Assembly: GCA_964369725.1 (NCBI GenBank)
Contig: CAYJGC010000016.1
Coordinates: 1-32,600 of the forward strand
Length of the DNA: 32,600 nucleotides
Direction of reading: 5' to 3'
DNA from: Paraeggerthella sp964369725
Lineage (GTDB): Bacteria > Actinomycetota > Coriobacteriia > Coriobacteriales > Eggerthellaceae
A program made the translations under genes and the position numbers. Below are positions 8,124-16,196 of this stretch, piece by piece. Each line of letters starts with the position of its first letter. Positions within the stretch are counted from its first letter, which is position 1. The notes under the pieces are model-generated. The model did no database searches. It was not told where the DNA came from and was given only the letters and a program-made list of their open reading frames with translations.

Positions 8124-8980
8124 TACTCGGTTTCACTATCTTCCAGTACAAGACCAAATACCACTAAAACTTCTTCTAATGATTGGACCGTATCATTAGG
8201 GGAAACCACTATGCGTTGCGTGGAATCACCCTGATTAGAACTTACCTGAACTACCGTACCAATGATAAGTCCCTTTTCATAGCTTCCCCCCAAGCCTGAG
8301 GTAACGACAACATCACCCAGCTGAACTGTTGCACCATCTTCTAAGCTCTCCAAGTAGAGCAATCCTTCAAGGCTTCCGTAAACAATACCTTCTGCCCTAC
8401 TAGACTGAATCATAGCTGCCGCGCCTGAATCAGGGTCGGTCAACAGACGAATTTCTGCCGTAAAAGCAGTTACCTGAATAACCTGACCAACCACGCCTGA
8501 AGAGCCCATAACGGTAAGTCCCGTACTTATTCCGTCATTCGAACCTTTATTGATGGTTATTGTCTGATCCCATGCATGTGAACTTCGACCAATAACACGA
8601 GCGCTAACTCCCTCAATGTCATACGCATCCTGCAATCCGAGTAGTGCCCGTAGGCGTTCGTTTTCTAGTCGGTACTCTTCCATTTGAGTATATTGCTGCA
8701 CGAGCGTTTCATTGTATTCACGCAGTGCTACGAGCGAGTCTTCATCAGCCATAACATCGGTAGCGACTTCCTCTACCGCATCAGTTGCAGAATCTATTGA
8801 AGACCCCACGTAACCCAAAGGTGAAAACAGTCCTACTACCGTAGCTTGAACCGTATGAAGAGGACCGTTGTCGTCTTCGCGAGAGTAAAAGCCCGCCACT
8901 ACAAGACAAACTATCAACAAGCCAATAAACAGTAGTCTGCGAGAAAACGCAGAACTCTTTTTCTTAAGATCAAGCACCAT
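8123..8980 (-). CDS. mreC: MreC, rod-shape-determining protein
   Basis: MreC is a bitopic membrane protein that assembles outside the membrane and activates PBP2-RodA. The 285-residue product has a cytoplasmic tail with basic residues, one membrane helix (about 15-31) and a coiled-coil segment near 75-110 (repeated Glu/Leu, ending in RLRALLGL). The beta-barrel domain follows, with VIGRSSHAWDQTITINKGSNDGI and the downstream VVTSGLGGSYEKGLIIGTV stretch typical of MreC. It follows mreB by 15 bp and shares a base with mreD. The ribosome binding site is weak, consistent with coupling to mreB. Confidence 0.94.
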   Translation of the reverse strand: MVLDLKKKSSAFSRRLLFIGLLIVCLVVAGFYSREDDNGPLHTVQATVVGLFSPLGYVGSSIDSATDAVEEVATDVMADEDSLVALREYNETLVQQYTQMEEYRLENERLRALLGLQDAYDIEGVSARVIGRSSHAWDQTITINKGSNDGISTGLTVMGSSGVVGQVIQVTAFTAEIRLLTDPDSGAAAMIQSSRAEGIVYGSLEGLLYLESLEDGATVQLGDVVVTSGLGGSYEKGLIIGTVVQVSSNQGDSTQRIVVSPNDTVQSLEEVLVVFGLVLEDSETE

Positions 8981-8995
8981 AAAGAAGCAGCCGTG

Positions 8996-10051
8996 CTATT
9001 TTGAACGCATAAGCGTCTGTTTAAGGGCTGTTGGCGTCTCGAGAACCTTAAGACAACCCATTACTACATTAGTGAGAGCTGTGTCGCTTACCCAAACAGG
9101 AATTTCTAATTTGTCAGTTAAATAACGGTCAAGGCCAGAAAGCAAGCCACCGCCGCCAGTAAGCAGAATGCCATTCTGGATGACGTCAGATGCCAGGTCT
9201 GGATTAGTTTTTTTGAATGTCTCCTTGATATGAACTACCATCTCTTCACAAGGGGCTATTAGAGCCTGACGTACGTCTTCAGATTGAATGGTAACTTCTT
9301 TTGGCTGTTCAGTAACAACATCTTGCCCAGAAATAACCATATCTCGCTCTCGGCCATCTTCGAACGGGAGAATGGATCCAATTTTAATTTTAATAATCTC
9401 AGCTGTACGTTCACCAATTTTTATGCCGAGCAAATCACGCAAATGCATAGCGATAGCTTCATCCATGCGATTACCTGCAAGGCGAAGCGACGAAGAAGTA
9501 ACTATACCACCCAAAGATATGACTGCTACTTCGGTAGTACCGCCACCAATATCAACAACCATCGATCCCGTAGGTTCCGTTACAGGGAGATCTGCACCCA
9601 TAGCTGCCGCCATAGGTTCCTCAATAAGATATGCCTGACGAGCGCCTGCCTGCACTGCAGCTTCAAAAACAGCACGTTTTTCTACTGACGTAGCTCCACA
9701 GGGGATACAGATAACAATGCGAGGCTTAGTTTGCCAAGGGTATTTGCGAGGTGCGGCCTTGTTAATGAATGCAGAAATCATTGCTTCCGTAACGTCATAG
9801 TCTGCGACGACACCGTCATGAAGAGGATGCTCTGCAGAAAATGCATCCGGAGTATGATTGATCATATTTTTTGCTTCATGACCAACTGCCAAAACGCGGT
9901 GAGTAGCCTTCTCTATTGCAACAACCGAAGGTTCGTTGACGACAATTCCCTCGCCAGGAATTGCGACCAGCGTATTCGCTGTACCCAAGTCGATGGCCAT
10001 GTCGGTTGACATTTGCCCACCTATGCCAGAAAACATATCCAAGAAAGACAT
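8996..10051 (-). CDS. mreB: MreB, actin-like cell-shape protein
   Basis: MreB forms ATP-dependent membrane-bound filaments that steer lateral wall synthesis. From the chosen ATG the protein has 351 residues, a normal length. Actin-fold motifs are visible: MAIDLGTANTLVA (phosphate 1), MVVDIGGGTTEVAVISLGG (phosphate 2) and ILLTGGGGLLSGLD (adenosine). The frame is open 87 bp further upstream, but that extension lacks the conserved N-terminus, and the proposed promoter lies inside it. AAGGGG sits 9 bp before the ATG at 10051. It is the first gene of the cell-shape operon, downstream of the hydrogenase terminator. Confidence 0.97.
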   Translation of the reverse strand: MSFLDMFSGIGGQMSTDMAIDLGTANTLVAIPGEGIVVNEPSVVAIEKATHRVLAVGHEAKNMINHTPDAFSAEHPLHDGVVADYDVTEAMISAFINKAAPRKYPWQTKPRIVICIPCGATSVEKRAVFEAAVQAGARQAYLIEEPMAAAMGADLPVTEPTGSMVVDIGGGTTEVAVISLGGIVTSSSLRLAGNRMDEAIAMHLRDLLGIKIGERTAEIIKIKIGSILPFEDGRERDMVISGQDVVTEQPKEVTIQSEDVRQALIAPCEEMVVHIKETFKKTNPDLASDVIQNGILLTGGGGLLSGLDRYLTDKLEIPVWVSDTALTNVVMGCLKVLETPTALKQTLMRSK

Positions 10052-10100
10052 AAAGGAAAACCCCTTGTTATTTATCACGTACTTCTTAATGTAGGTGGTC

Positions 10101-10128
10101 ATTCTATCACAGGGGTTTAAAGCTACAA
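10101..10128 (-). promoter_or_regulatory. Candidate sigma-70 promoter of the mreB operon
   Basis: On the minus strand, TTGTAG (10123-10128) and TAGAAT (10101-10106) are separated by 16 bp, a near-consensus -35/-10 pair. It lies 50 bp before the mreB start and downstream of the hydrogenase terminator hairpin. A transcript starting here would exclude the longer mreB open frame. This is called by eye. Confidence 0.5.
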
Positions 10129-10171
10129 AAAAATTCATGAGGGCAACAATATGAAAATTTCACAATAAAGC

Positions 10172-10197
10172 AATTGGCGACCCGCAGGTCGCCAATT
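10172..10197 (-). terminator. Terminator of the hydrogenase operon
   Basis: A perfect 11-bp inverted repeat, 10172-10182 with 10187-10197, encloses a 4-nt loop. In the minus-strand transcript it is followed by a U-rich but interrupted tail (GCTTTATTGTG). It lies 31 bp after the stop codon of the hydrogenase large-subunit gene and before the mreB promoter, so it separates the two operons. Confidence 0.8.
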
Positions 10198-10227
10198 AAA
10201 TGCATTTTGTTTTAAATAAATCTAAAA

Positions 10228-11520
10228 CTAATGAACGCTACAGCTGAAGCATGGATCATACGCACGAACAAGCTTCTCAATTTCAAGCTGGATTGCATCT
10301 TGCTCATAATTTTCTGCAACAAGCTTCTCAGCTAAAATTCTCATATCAGCCTCGAGATTAGCCACATTTTGAGCGGTTGGAGTTACGATGCTTGCATGTA
10401 CTACGCAACCCTTCTCATCAAGCTCAAGGTTATGGAAAACGGTTCCGCGCGGAGCTTCCGTAAATCCAGTTCCTTTGCCAGCTTTTACTTCAAATTCTAC
10501 CGGAACACTAGATCCCTCAATTGCCCCAGGAGTTGCAAGCTTGTGACACAAATCGATGCAGCGATCCAAAGCGTCTACCAGCTCTACAGCTTGTGCAACA
10601 TTATTCATGTAAGGGTTGCGCTCATGAACACCCAGGCCTGCCTTGCCAGCAGCCTCTTGCGCTTCTGGGCAGAGATTTTGCCAAGAAGCATTGGTTCGAG
10701 CCAAAGCGCCTACAAAGTATGGCTTACCCGTCTTACGAACACGTGAAAGAAGTGCGCTTGAATGTGGCGCCGTATACTCTTCTGCTGCTTCCGCAAGATC
10801 ATCAGCGTCAAAAGTTACACCAGCATCAAGGAAGCGCGCAGAACGAGAATCGCAAATGGGATAACGATTAGGCGCAACCATAGCCATCATGTCGCCTTCA
10901 GTTTGAATATCTGGCGTCTCGAAAGAGCCAAAAAGTTCAACGGTTGCAAGAGCAAAATCTCTCATAGCATCCATTTTTTGCGCAAGCTCTAGATACTCCT
11001 CAGCTTTAAGCTCATTAGTAAAACCTCCGATCACCGCAGTGATTGGGTGAATGCTACGACCTCCGACACGATTACAAAGCTCGTTACCCAATGCCTTCAA
11101 CGCCAACGCTTGATTAAAGAGCTCTGGATTTGCCTCAGCAAGAGGGAACACGCTTTTTAAGCCGACGAAGTCAGGAGCCGCAAAAACAAATAGATGAGAA
11201 GCATGATTCTGGAGATATGATCCATAAATTAACAATTCACGAATTGCATGCGTACGAGGGGTAACCTCAACATCAAATATTCGTTCGATTGCCAGAATAT
11301 CAGTTACTACGTGTGTAGGAGAACAGATACCACATACACGTGAAGCAACGTAGGGAATCTCTTCATAATATCGTCCAACAATCATACTCTCAAAAAGACG
11401 AGCAGGTTCAACGACACTCATTTCAACTTTTTTCACTTCGCCGTCTTCGATAACAACATGTACGTTGCCATGTCCTTCGACGCGTGCGATATGATCAACC
11501 TGTATGGCACTCTTAGTCAT
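10228..11520 (-). CDS. hydA: [NiFe] hydrogenase large (alpha) subunit, group 3b type
   Basis: This is the catalytic subunit carrying the NiFe(CN)2CO site for H2 oxidation or H+ reduction. The 430-residue protein has the proximal ligand motif RVCGICSPTH (C63, C66) and the distal motif DPCFSCSVH (C424, C427). The stop codon follows directly after the final His430. Large subunits are usually made with a C-terminal tail that a HypD/HycI-type endopeptidase removes after nickel insertion; here no tail is encoded, so no such cleavage is needed. GAGGAG precedes the ATG. It is the last gene of the beta-gamma-delta-alpha operon. Group 3b assignment rests on the operon order and the two electron-transfer subunits, as in archaeal sulfhydrogenase/NADPH hydrogenase hydBGDA. 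Confidence 0.92.
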   Translation of the reverse strand: MTKSAIQVDHIARVEGHGNVHVVIEDGEVKKVEMSVVEPARLFESMIVGRYYEEIPYVASRVCGICSPTHVVTDILAIERIFDVEVTPRTHAIRELLIYGSYLQNHASHLFVFAAPDFVGLKSVFPLAEANPELFNQALALKALGNELCNRVGGRSIHPITAVIGGFTNELKAEEYLELAQKMDAMRDFALATVELFGSFETPDIQTEGDMMAMVAPNRYPICDSRSARFLDAGVTFDADDLAEAAEEYTAPHSSALLSRVRKTGKPYFVGALARTNASWQNLCPEAQEAAGKAGLGVHERNPYMNNVAQAVELVDALDRCIDLCHKLATPGAIEGSSVPVEFEVKAGKGTGFTEAPRGTVFHNLELDEKGCVVHASIVTPTAQNVANLEADMRILAEKLVAENYEQDAIQLEIEKLVRAYDPCFSCSVH

Positions 11521-11530
11521 AAGTTGCTCC

Positions 11531-12310
11531 TCACTCGCTGGCCACTAGGGCTGGATTGACTTGATTGAACATTTCTAGAGCTTTATCAAAACGATCAACA
11601 GAAACTCCGTAACGTTGTGCAGATTCACGTGCTGATTCAATATTTGCCTCAGGAGACAAACCACGACAACCGTTGCAAGGACGACCCAAGTTAACACAAC
11701 GTGCACTACATCCAGCTCTTGTCACAAGGCCAAGGCACAAAGTACCCTGCGCAAAGAAGCAATCGGTTTCGTTGCGCTTACAATCACCGCACATGGTCTT
11801 TGAAACGAAACCCTTGTTTGAGCCATACAACGCACGCTGCATGACATCAACAAAATCAATAGGGTCAATAGGACAGCAGCGAACTTCGTAATCAACATCA
11901 ACGATTGCTGACACAGGAAGAGGAGAGATAATTTCTCCGCAAGCCTCTGGAAGGCGATCATACACCTGCTGCGCACGCTCCTCAAAGCCATCTGCAGCCA
12001 TACCTGGAATGCCAGCAGTTGTCGCACATGCACCAATTGCTATAACAACTGCTGCACGCTCACGTAAATAGCGAACGGTATTGACAGATTCCTGGTTGGT
12101 AACAGCACCCTCTATGATTGCTACATCAAATTCGTCAGGCATGTGCCCACTCGATGCAAGCTGCCAATACTGCAAATCAATCTGACCAAGAATATCCAGC
12201 AGATATGCCTCAGCGTTGGTGATTTGAATTTGACATCCAAAACAGCTAGCTAATCCCGCAAAAACAACGCGAGGAGCCGCTGTAGGCTCAGCTACACAAT
12301 TTTCACTCAT
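11531..12310 (-). CDS. hydD: [NiFe] hydrogenase small (delta) subunit
   Basis: This electron-relay subunit pairs with the large subunit and passes electrons through iron-sulfur clusters. The 259-residue protein has the proximal-cluster start FAGLASCFGCQIQI, a GACATTAGIPG segment and a CCPIDP motif. It then has a Cys-rich C-terminal half (CGDCKRNETDC, CLGLVTRAGCSARC, CNGCRG) for further [4Fe-4S] clusters. There is no twin-arginine signal, so the enzyme is cytoplasmic. I choose ATG at 12310 because AAAGGAG sits just upstream; the frame is open to 12391, but that would overlap the gamma gene by 65 bp and lacks family similarity. The large subunit gene begins 10 bp downstream. Confidence 0.92.
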   Translation of the reverse strand: MSENCVAEPTAAPRVVFAGLASCFGCQIQITNAEAYLLDILGQIDLQYWQLASSGHMPDEFDVAIIEGAVTNQESVNTVRYLRERAAVVIAIGACATTAGIPGMAADGFEERAQQVYDRLPEACGEIISPLPVSAIVDVDYEVRCCPIDPIDFVDVMQRALYGSNKGFVSKTMCGDCKRNETDCFFAQGTLCLGLVTRAGCSARCVNLGRPCNGCRGLSPEANIESARESAQRYGVSVDRFDKALEMFNQVNPALVASE

Positions 12311-12326
12311 ATCACTACGCTCCTTT

Positions 12327-13238
12327 CTAGATTGATCCTTGGATGTTCTTAGCTTCCCAATAATTAAATACTGGTCCATCAATACAAACATATTGATGAC
12401 CGATTTGACAATGGCCGCACTTACCCATACCGCATTTCATATGACGCTCAAAGCTCATATAAATGTTGTCATAGGTAATACCTTTTTGGCGCATTTCTTT
12501 AACAACAAAGCGATACATGATAGGGGGTCCACAAATAGCTCCTATGGTATTTGTTGGGTCTATTTCAAGACCTTCAAATGCCTGAGTTACCAAACCGACT
12601 TCCCCGTCCCAAGTATCATCTGGATTATCTACGGTAAGATACAGATCAAAATCCTTGCGGTGACGCCACATTTCAAACTGATCTTTAAACATAACTTCAG
12701 AAGGGTTCTTTGATCCGTAAATGATAGTTACTTTGCCAAAATCGGCGCGGTTGTCATGAATATTGTTAATGAGCGAGCGCAAAGGTGCAATGCCCAAGCC
12801 ACCAGCTACCAACAAAATGTCATGACCTTTCATATCTTCAAAAGGAAATCCTCTACCAAAAGGTCCACGGATGCCTACAACATCGCCACACTGCATTTGA
12901 TGAAGCTTTTCAGTAAAAGCCCCTGTACGACGAACGCACAGCTCGATAAATCCATGCTTTGAAGGTGAGCTAGAAATGGAGATAGGAGCTTCGCCAACGC
13001 CAAAAATTGAAACTTCAACAAATTGGCCTGGCTCATGCCTAAACGCATCACGCACACGCTCATCAATCAAACGAAATTCAAAAAGCTTTTCTGTAGGAGT
13101 GAGCTCCGTAATCGACGTAATACGTGCTTGCCAAGGACGATAAGGGTTTGCTGCCATAATGTCGCTACCCGACAGAGGTGCCGGACCACTCGTAAGTGGA
13201 TAGACTTGCAACGTTGGCGTAACAAGATTATTGGACAT
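12327..13238 (-). CDS. hydG: Hydrogenase gamma subunit, FAD/NAD(P)-binding
   Basis: This subunit exchanges electrons between the hydrogenase clusters and NAD(P)(H). The 303-residue protein has the ferredoxin-reductase fold: an FAD-binding barrel (FRHEPGQFVEVSIFG, ISISSSPSKHG), a nucleotide-binding domain (LLVAGGLGIAPLRSLI) and a C-terminal [2Fe-2S] Cys motif (CGMGKCGHCQIG ... C). It resembles the electron-transfer subunit of dihydroorotate dehydrogenase and AsrB of anaerobic sulfite reductase, which are the main alternatives; the hydrogenase genes on either side decide the call. It overlaps the beta gene by 11 bp and precedes delta by 16 bp. Confidence 0.9.
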   Translation of the reverse strand: MSNNLVTPTLQVYPLTSGPAPLSGSDIMAANPYRPWQARITSITELTPTEKLFEFRLIDERVRDAFRHEPGQFVEVSIFGVGEAPISISSSPSKHGFIELCVRRTGAFTEKLHQMQCGDVVGIRGPFGRGFPFEDMKGHDILLVAGGLGIAPLRSLINNIHDNRADFGKVTIIYGSKNPSEVMFKDQFEMWRHRKDFDLYLTVDNPDDTWDGEVGLVTQAFEGLEIDPTNTIGAICGPPIMYRFVVKEMRQKGITYDNIYMSFERHMKCGMGKCGHCQIGHQYVCIDGPVFNYWEAKNIQGSI

Positions 13239-14277
13239 CTTCAGCCCCCTTCCTCTCGAAGAATTTCAATACTTCAATGGGATTGATATTGGCTTTACAA
13301 GCAGTTACGCATCGACCGCAGCCAACACAAAGCATACGATCGTGATTTGCTAAGAAGCCATTAAGCTTGTGGTACATACGATGACGCGCACGCTCACTAG
13401 CGCGACCGCGGAAGTTGTGATTTCCAGCAGCTAAAGCGAACTCTGGTGAAGTACAAGCATCCCAAACACGCTCGCGCGTGCCCGCTTTACCGTCAATAGA
13501 ATACGTGTCTTGAATGTCGAAGCAAAAGCACGTAGGACAGACTGCAGAGCAAGCAGTACATGAAAGACATGCACCGCCAAATTCTTCCCAATAGGGATCT
13601 TGATGGAAAGCATCCATAAGCATTGCAACATCCTGAATGTCAGGAATTGAAGAATCAAAGGCTTCCTGGCGAGCGCGCGCAGCCTGACGAAACGCTATAC
13701 GCTCTTCGTCGGTTGCTTCACGAGGATTACATGCTGCATTTAAGACATTTGCAGCTTCGGCACTTGAGATGCTAACGAGATACTTGTCACCCAAATCTTG
13801 AAGGAACAAGTCATAGCCAAAGCGAGCTTCGTCTGCGTCCCATAAATGACAAAAACAGGTAGAAGTTGGCGAGCAGCTAACTCCAACGATAAGCGTAGCA
13901 TTTCTGCGCGCAGTATAGTAAGGATCAGGGTAACGGCCATCTCTAAAAACCAAATCTAAGCGATTGATAGCATTGATGTCGCATGCGTGCACACCAAAAA
14001 TCACTCGTGGCGTGATTTCCGCCTCAAATTCTGTAACTCGGTTGTCACTCACATCAAACGTCATCAACGTTTCTTTTGGTGGCAACAAGTATTTCTTTGG
14101 CGATGCTTGCGTGGTTTGATAACTCAAATCCATGTCACTTGGCGTAGCAATAGCTTGAAATACATGCCCCTCGTCACTTTTGACAGGAGCTACTACTTCA
14201 TAGCCTTCCATAAACGCTGACACCAGCGACGGTAACTCTGTTGCGTCTATAACACGATAGAGCATGTTTCCGTCCAT
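13228..14277 (-). CDS. hydB: Hydrogenase beta subunit, two [4Fe-4S] clusters
   Basis: This iron-sulfur subunit links the gamma flavoprotein to the hydrogenase core. The 349-residue protein has an AsrA/HydB-like N-terminal region (FGVHACDINAINRLD, GVSCSPTSTCFCHLWDAD) and two ferredoxin-type Cys motifs: CLSCTACSAVCPTC and CVGCGRCVTACKANINP near the C-terminus. It is the first gene of hydBGDA. The start is uncertain: ATG 14277 and ATG 14265 are both possible, with no strong ribosome binding site for either. Only ~32 bp separate it from the ndk terminator, leaving little room for its own promoter. Confidence 0.9.
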   Translation of the reverse strand: MDGNMLYRVIDATELPSLVSAFMEGYEVVAPVKSDEGHVFQAIATPSDMDLSYQTTQASPKKYLLPPKETLMTFDVSDNRVTEFEAEITPRVIFGVHACDINAINRLDLVFRDGRYPDPYYTARRNATLIVGVSCSPTSTCFCHLWDADEARFGYDLFLQDLGDKYLVSISSAEAANVLNAACNPREATDEERIAFRQAARARQEAFDSSIPDIQDVAMLMDAFHQDPYWEEFGGACLSCTACSAVCPTCFCFDIQDTYSIDGKAGTRERVWDACTSPEFALAAGNHNFRGRASERARHRMYHKLNGFLANHDRMLCVGCGRCVTACKANINPIEVLKFFERKGAEDVQ

Positions 14278-14309
14278 TCTCGTCTGGGGTTACATACCTA
14301 TGGAAAAGA

Positions 14310-14342
14310 AAATCCCCTCTTATCTGCGTTAAGAGGGGATTT
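14310..14342 (-). terminator. Strong rho-independent terminator after ndk
   Basis: A perfect 12-bp stem (14310-14321 with 14331-14342) has a 9-nt loop. On the minus strand it is followed by TTTTCTTTT. It begins 21 bp after the ndk stop codon and ends 32 bp before the hydrogenase beta start, so it insulates the two operons or acts as a partial read-through point between them. Confidence 0.9.
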
Positions 14343-14363
14343 AAATCTAGACTGCGCTAGCAC

Positions 14364-14768
14364 TTACGCAAAGAAGATACCAATCTCTCTCTCAGCAGAC
14401 TCGGGAGAATCTGATCCATGGATGACATTTTCATCCATGGTGAGACCAAAGTCACCACGAATAGTGCCGGGGGTTGCATCTGCCGGGTTAGTGGCACCCA
14501 TAAGAGCGCGACACTTCAAAACTGACCCTTCACCGGAAACAACCATCTTAACAACCGGACCGCTCATGATGTACGAAATAAGCCCATCGTAGAAAGGCTT
14601 GCCTTCATGCTCTACATAATTTGCCTGTGCCTGCTCTGCAGTAACCATACCGAGCTCCATGCGCTCTATAGTTAATCCAGCGCGCTCAAAACGATTAACA
14701 ATCTCTCCAATGTGACCGTTACGGACGCCATCGGGCTTAATCATGCTATATGTTTTCTGAATTCCCAT
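14364..14768 (-). CDS. ndk: Nucleoside diphosphate kinase
   Basis: This enzyme transfers the gamma phosphate between nucleoside triphosphates and diphosphates through a phosphohistidine. The 134-residue protein has the N-terminal KTYSMIKPDGVRNGHIGEI, the MGATNPADATPGTIRGDFG segment and the active-site NVIHGSDSPESAEREI containing the catalytic His. Length is typical. AAAGGTG precedes the ATG. It lies 28 bp after the TPR gene and directly before a strong terminator, so it is the last gene of the cyclophilin-TPR-ndk unit. Confidence 0.98.
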   Translation of the reverse strand: MGIQKTYSMIKPDGVRNGHIGEIVNRFERAGLTIERMELGMVTAEQAQANYVEHEGKPFYDGLISYIMSGPVVKMVVSGEGSVLKCRALMGATNPADATPGTIRGDFGLTMDENVIHGSDSPESAEREIGIFFA

Positions 14769-14796
14769 TGCTTGACACCTTTCTTTAATAATATTA

Positions 14797-16158
14797 TTAA
14801 CCCTGGCTAGGGAAAAACAACTCTACTTGCGAAACTTTCCAACCTACTACATCTCGAACTAAAGAAACCACATACTGAACACTTCCACCTTCTGGAGTGG
14901 AGGCTGTTACATATACCGTAGAATCACTCATTGACCTATCAACACCGTCTATTACCATATTGGAATCTTGAACCACAATATTAGTCATTTCCACAATGCT
15001 CTCTGCATCTACCCCGCTAGAAAAAACACTTGAGGAAGCTGAGGCTGGATCAGTAAACAGCTCCTCAACAACAGTTTCTTGTGTAGGATATCCATATCCT
15101 TGCGTGTACAAGAACACAGCAGCTCCTAAAGCTATCACAAGCAAAACGACAAAGGTAAGGAAAATCTTCAGTCCTACGTTGCGTCGTTTACGGTCTTGCT
15201 TTGCTAAGCCTTTTGACCACTTCTCAAGCTCTTCTTCGCTCTGATTAAAGAAACGATCCTGTTCAACTGGCATACCTGAATAAGCCTCTTGAGCATACGG
15301 ATCAGTGTAATAGTATTGATCTTGGGAATCGACGCCATAAGATTCCTGCTCTGGATACATCATCATTCCGTCAGACCCAATATCAAGACCAGACATATCT
15401 ACCGAAGATACAGGAGTCATTGCCCGCGTAACGTCAGAGGCTCCTTGAGAAATCGCCGCAATGGCTCTTTGATAGTCAACACTGGCAGAATCTGACAAAT
15501 AATAAGTTTTATCGGCAATAGCCTCTTCAAATGCTGAAGTTGCCTTTTGCATTTGTCCATCAGCGACGTAAGCTTGACCCAAGTTTGCATTAAGCTTATT
15601 TCGGGTGTCATGATTCATGTCAAACTGAAGTGCACTCTCGTAAGACGCAACAGCGTCTTGTGCGCGTCCCAAAGCCATAAAACATATGCCAAGATTAAGT
15701 AATGCCTTGGTAGGATCAGGGTTCTTTTCATCAAGAGCTGCTTCACGAAAAGCTACACCTGCTTCTGCCGATTTACCCAGTTTAAGCAGCGCACTTCCCA
15801 TACCAGTGTAAGCTTTGTAAGGTGCATCATAGCGAGAATCAGACACCGCCACTTCAAAGTACTTAATGGCGTTTTCATAATCTTGAAGCGCGGCAAAAGC
15901 CATACCAAGATTACAATTTACTGAACCAAATGCATCATACGCCTCATCTGACGTAGCCAAAAGATACGACTGAATAGCTTCGTTAGGATTGCGAAGCTTA
16001 ATAAGGCAGTTGCCAATTTGATGATACAGCTGCCCCATCTCTCCAGGAACAAGTGGACTGCTGGTGTCTTGAAGGCATTGAGTATATGCCGCCAAAGCTC
16101 CGTTATAATCTTTGCGCGCATACAGTCCACGCGCTTGCAGGAATAACTCTCTATTCAT
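14797..16158 (-). CDS. TPR-repeat single-pass membrane protein
   Basis: The 453-residue protein has at least five tetratricopeptide repeats in residues 1-210 (for example LYHQIGNCLIKLRNPNEAIQ and ALLNLGICFMALGRAQDAVA). An acidic, Tyr/Gln-rich linker (about 240-300) follows, then a basic stretch (KQDRKRRN), one membrane helix (about 331-350) and a ~100-residue outside domain (VVEELFTDPASASSSVFSS onward). Topology is therefore cytoplasmic TPR scaffold, linker, membrane, external domain. It follows the cyclophilin gene by 38 bp and precedes ndk by 28 bp. I do not recognise a named family. A scaffold or envelope-sensing role is inference. Confidence 0.8.
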   Translation of the reverse strand: MNRELFLQARGLYARKDYNGALAAYTQCLQDTSSPLVPGEMGQLYHQIGNCLIKLRNPNEAIQSYLLATSDEAYDAFGSVNCNLGMAFAALQDYENAIKYFEVAVSDSRYDAPYKAYTGMGSALLKLGKSAEAGVAFREAALDEKNPDPTKALLNLGICFMALGRAQDAVASYESALQFDMNHDTRNKLNANLGQAYVADGQMQKATSAFEEAIADKTYYLSDSASVDYQRAIAAISQGASDVTRAMTPVSSVDMSGLDIGSDGMMMYPEQESYGVDSQDQYYYTDPYAQEAYSGMPVEQDRFFNQSEEELEKWSKGLAKQDRKRRNVGLKIFLTFVVLLVIALGAAVFLYTQGYGYPTQETVVEELFTDPASASSSVFSSGVDAESIVEMTNIVVQDSNMVIDGVDRSMSDSTVYVTASTPEGGSVQYVVSLVRDVVGWKVSQVELFFPSQG

Positions 16159-16196
16159 GTGTTTCCTTCATTTCCTAGCAAATGGTGTTTTAGATG

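Noticed and set aside
10052..10138. Longer MreB start adding 29 residues
   Set aside because: The extension lacks the family N-terminus, includes the likely promoter, and the ATG at 10051 has a good ribosome binding site.
12311..12391. Longer hydrogenase delta start
   Set aside because: It would overlap the gamma gene by 65 bp; AAAGGAG places the start at 12310.
13228..13238. Beta/gamma genes as an anaerobic sulfite reductase (AsrAB)
   Set aside because: No AsrC-type sirohaem subunit is present and the genes are locked in an operon with hydrogenase small and large subunits.
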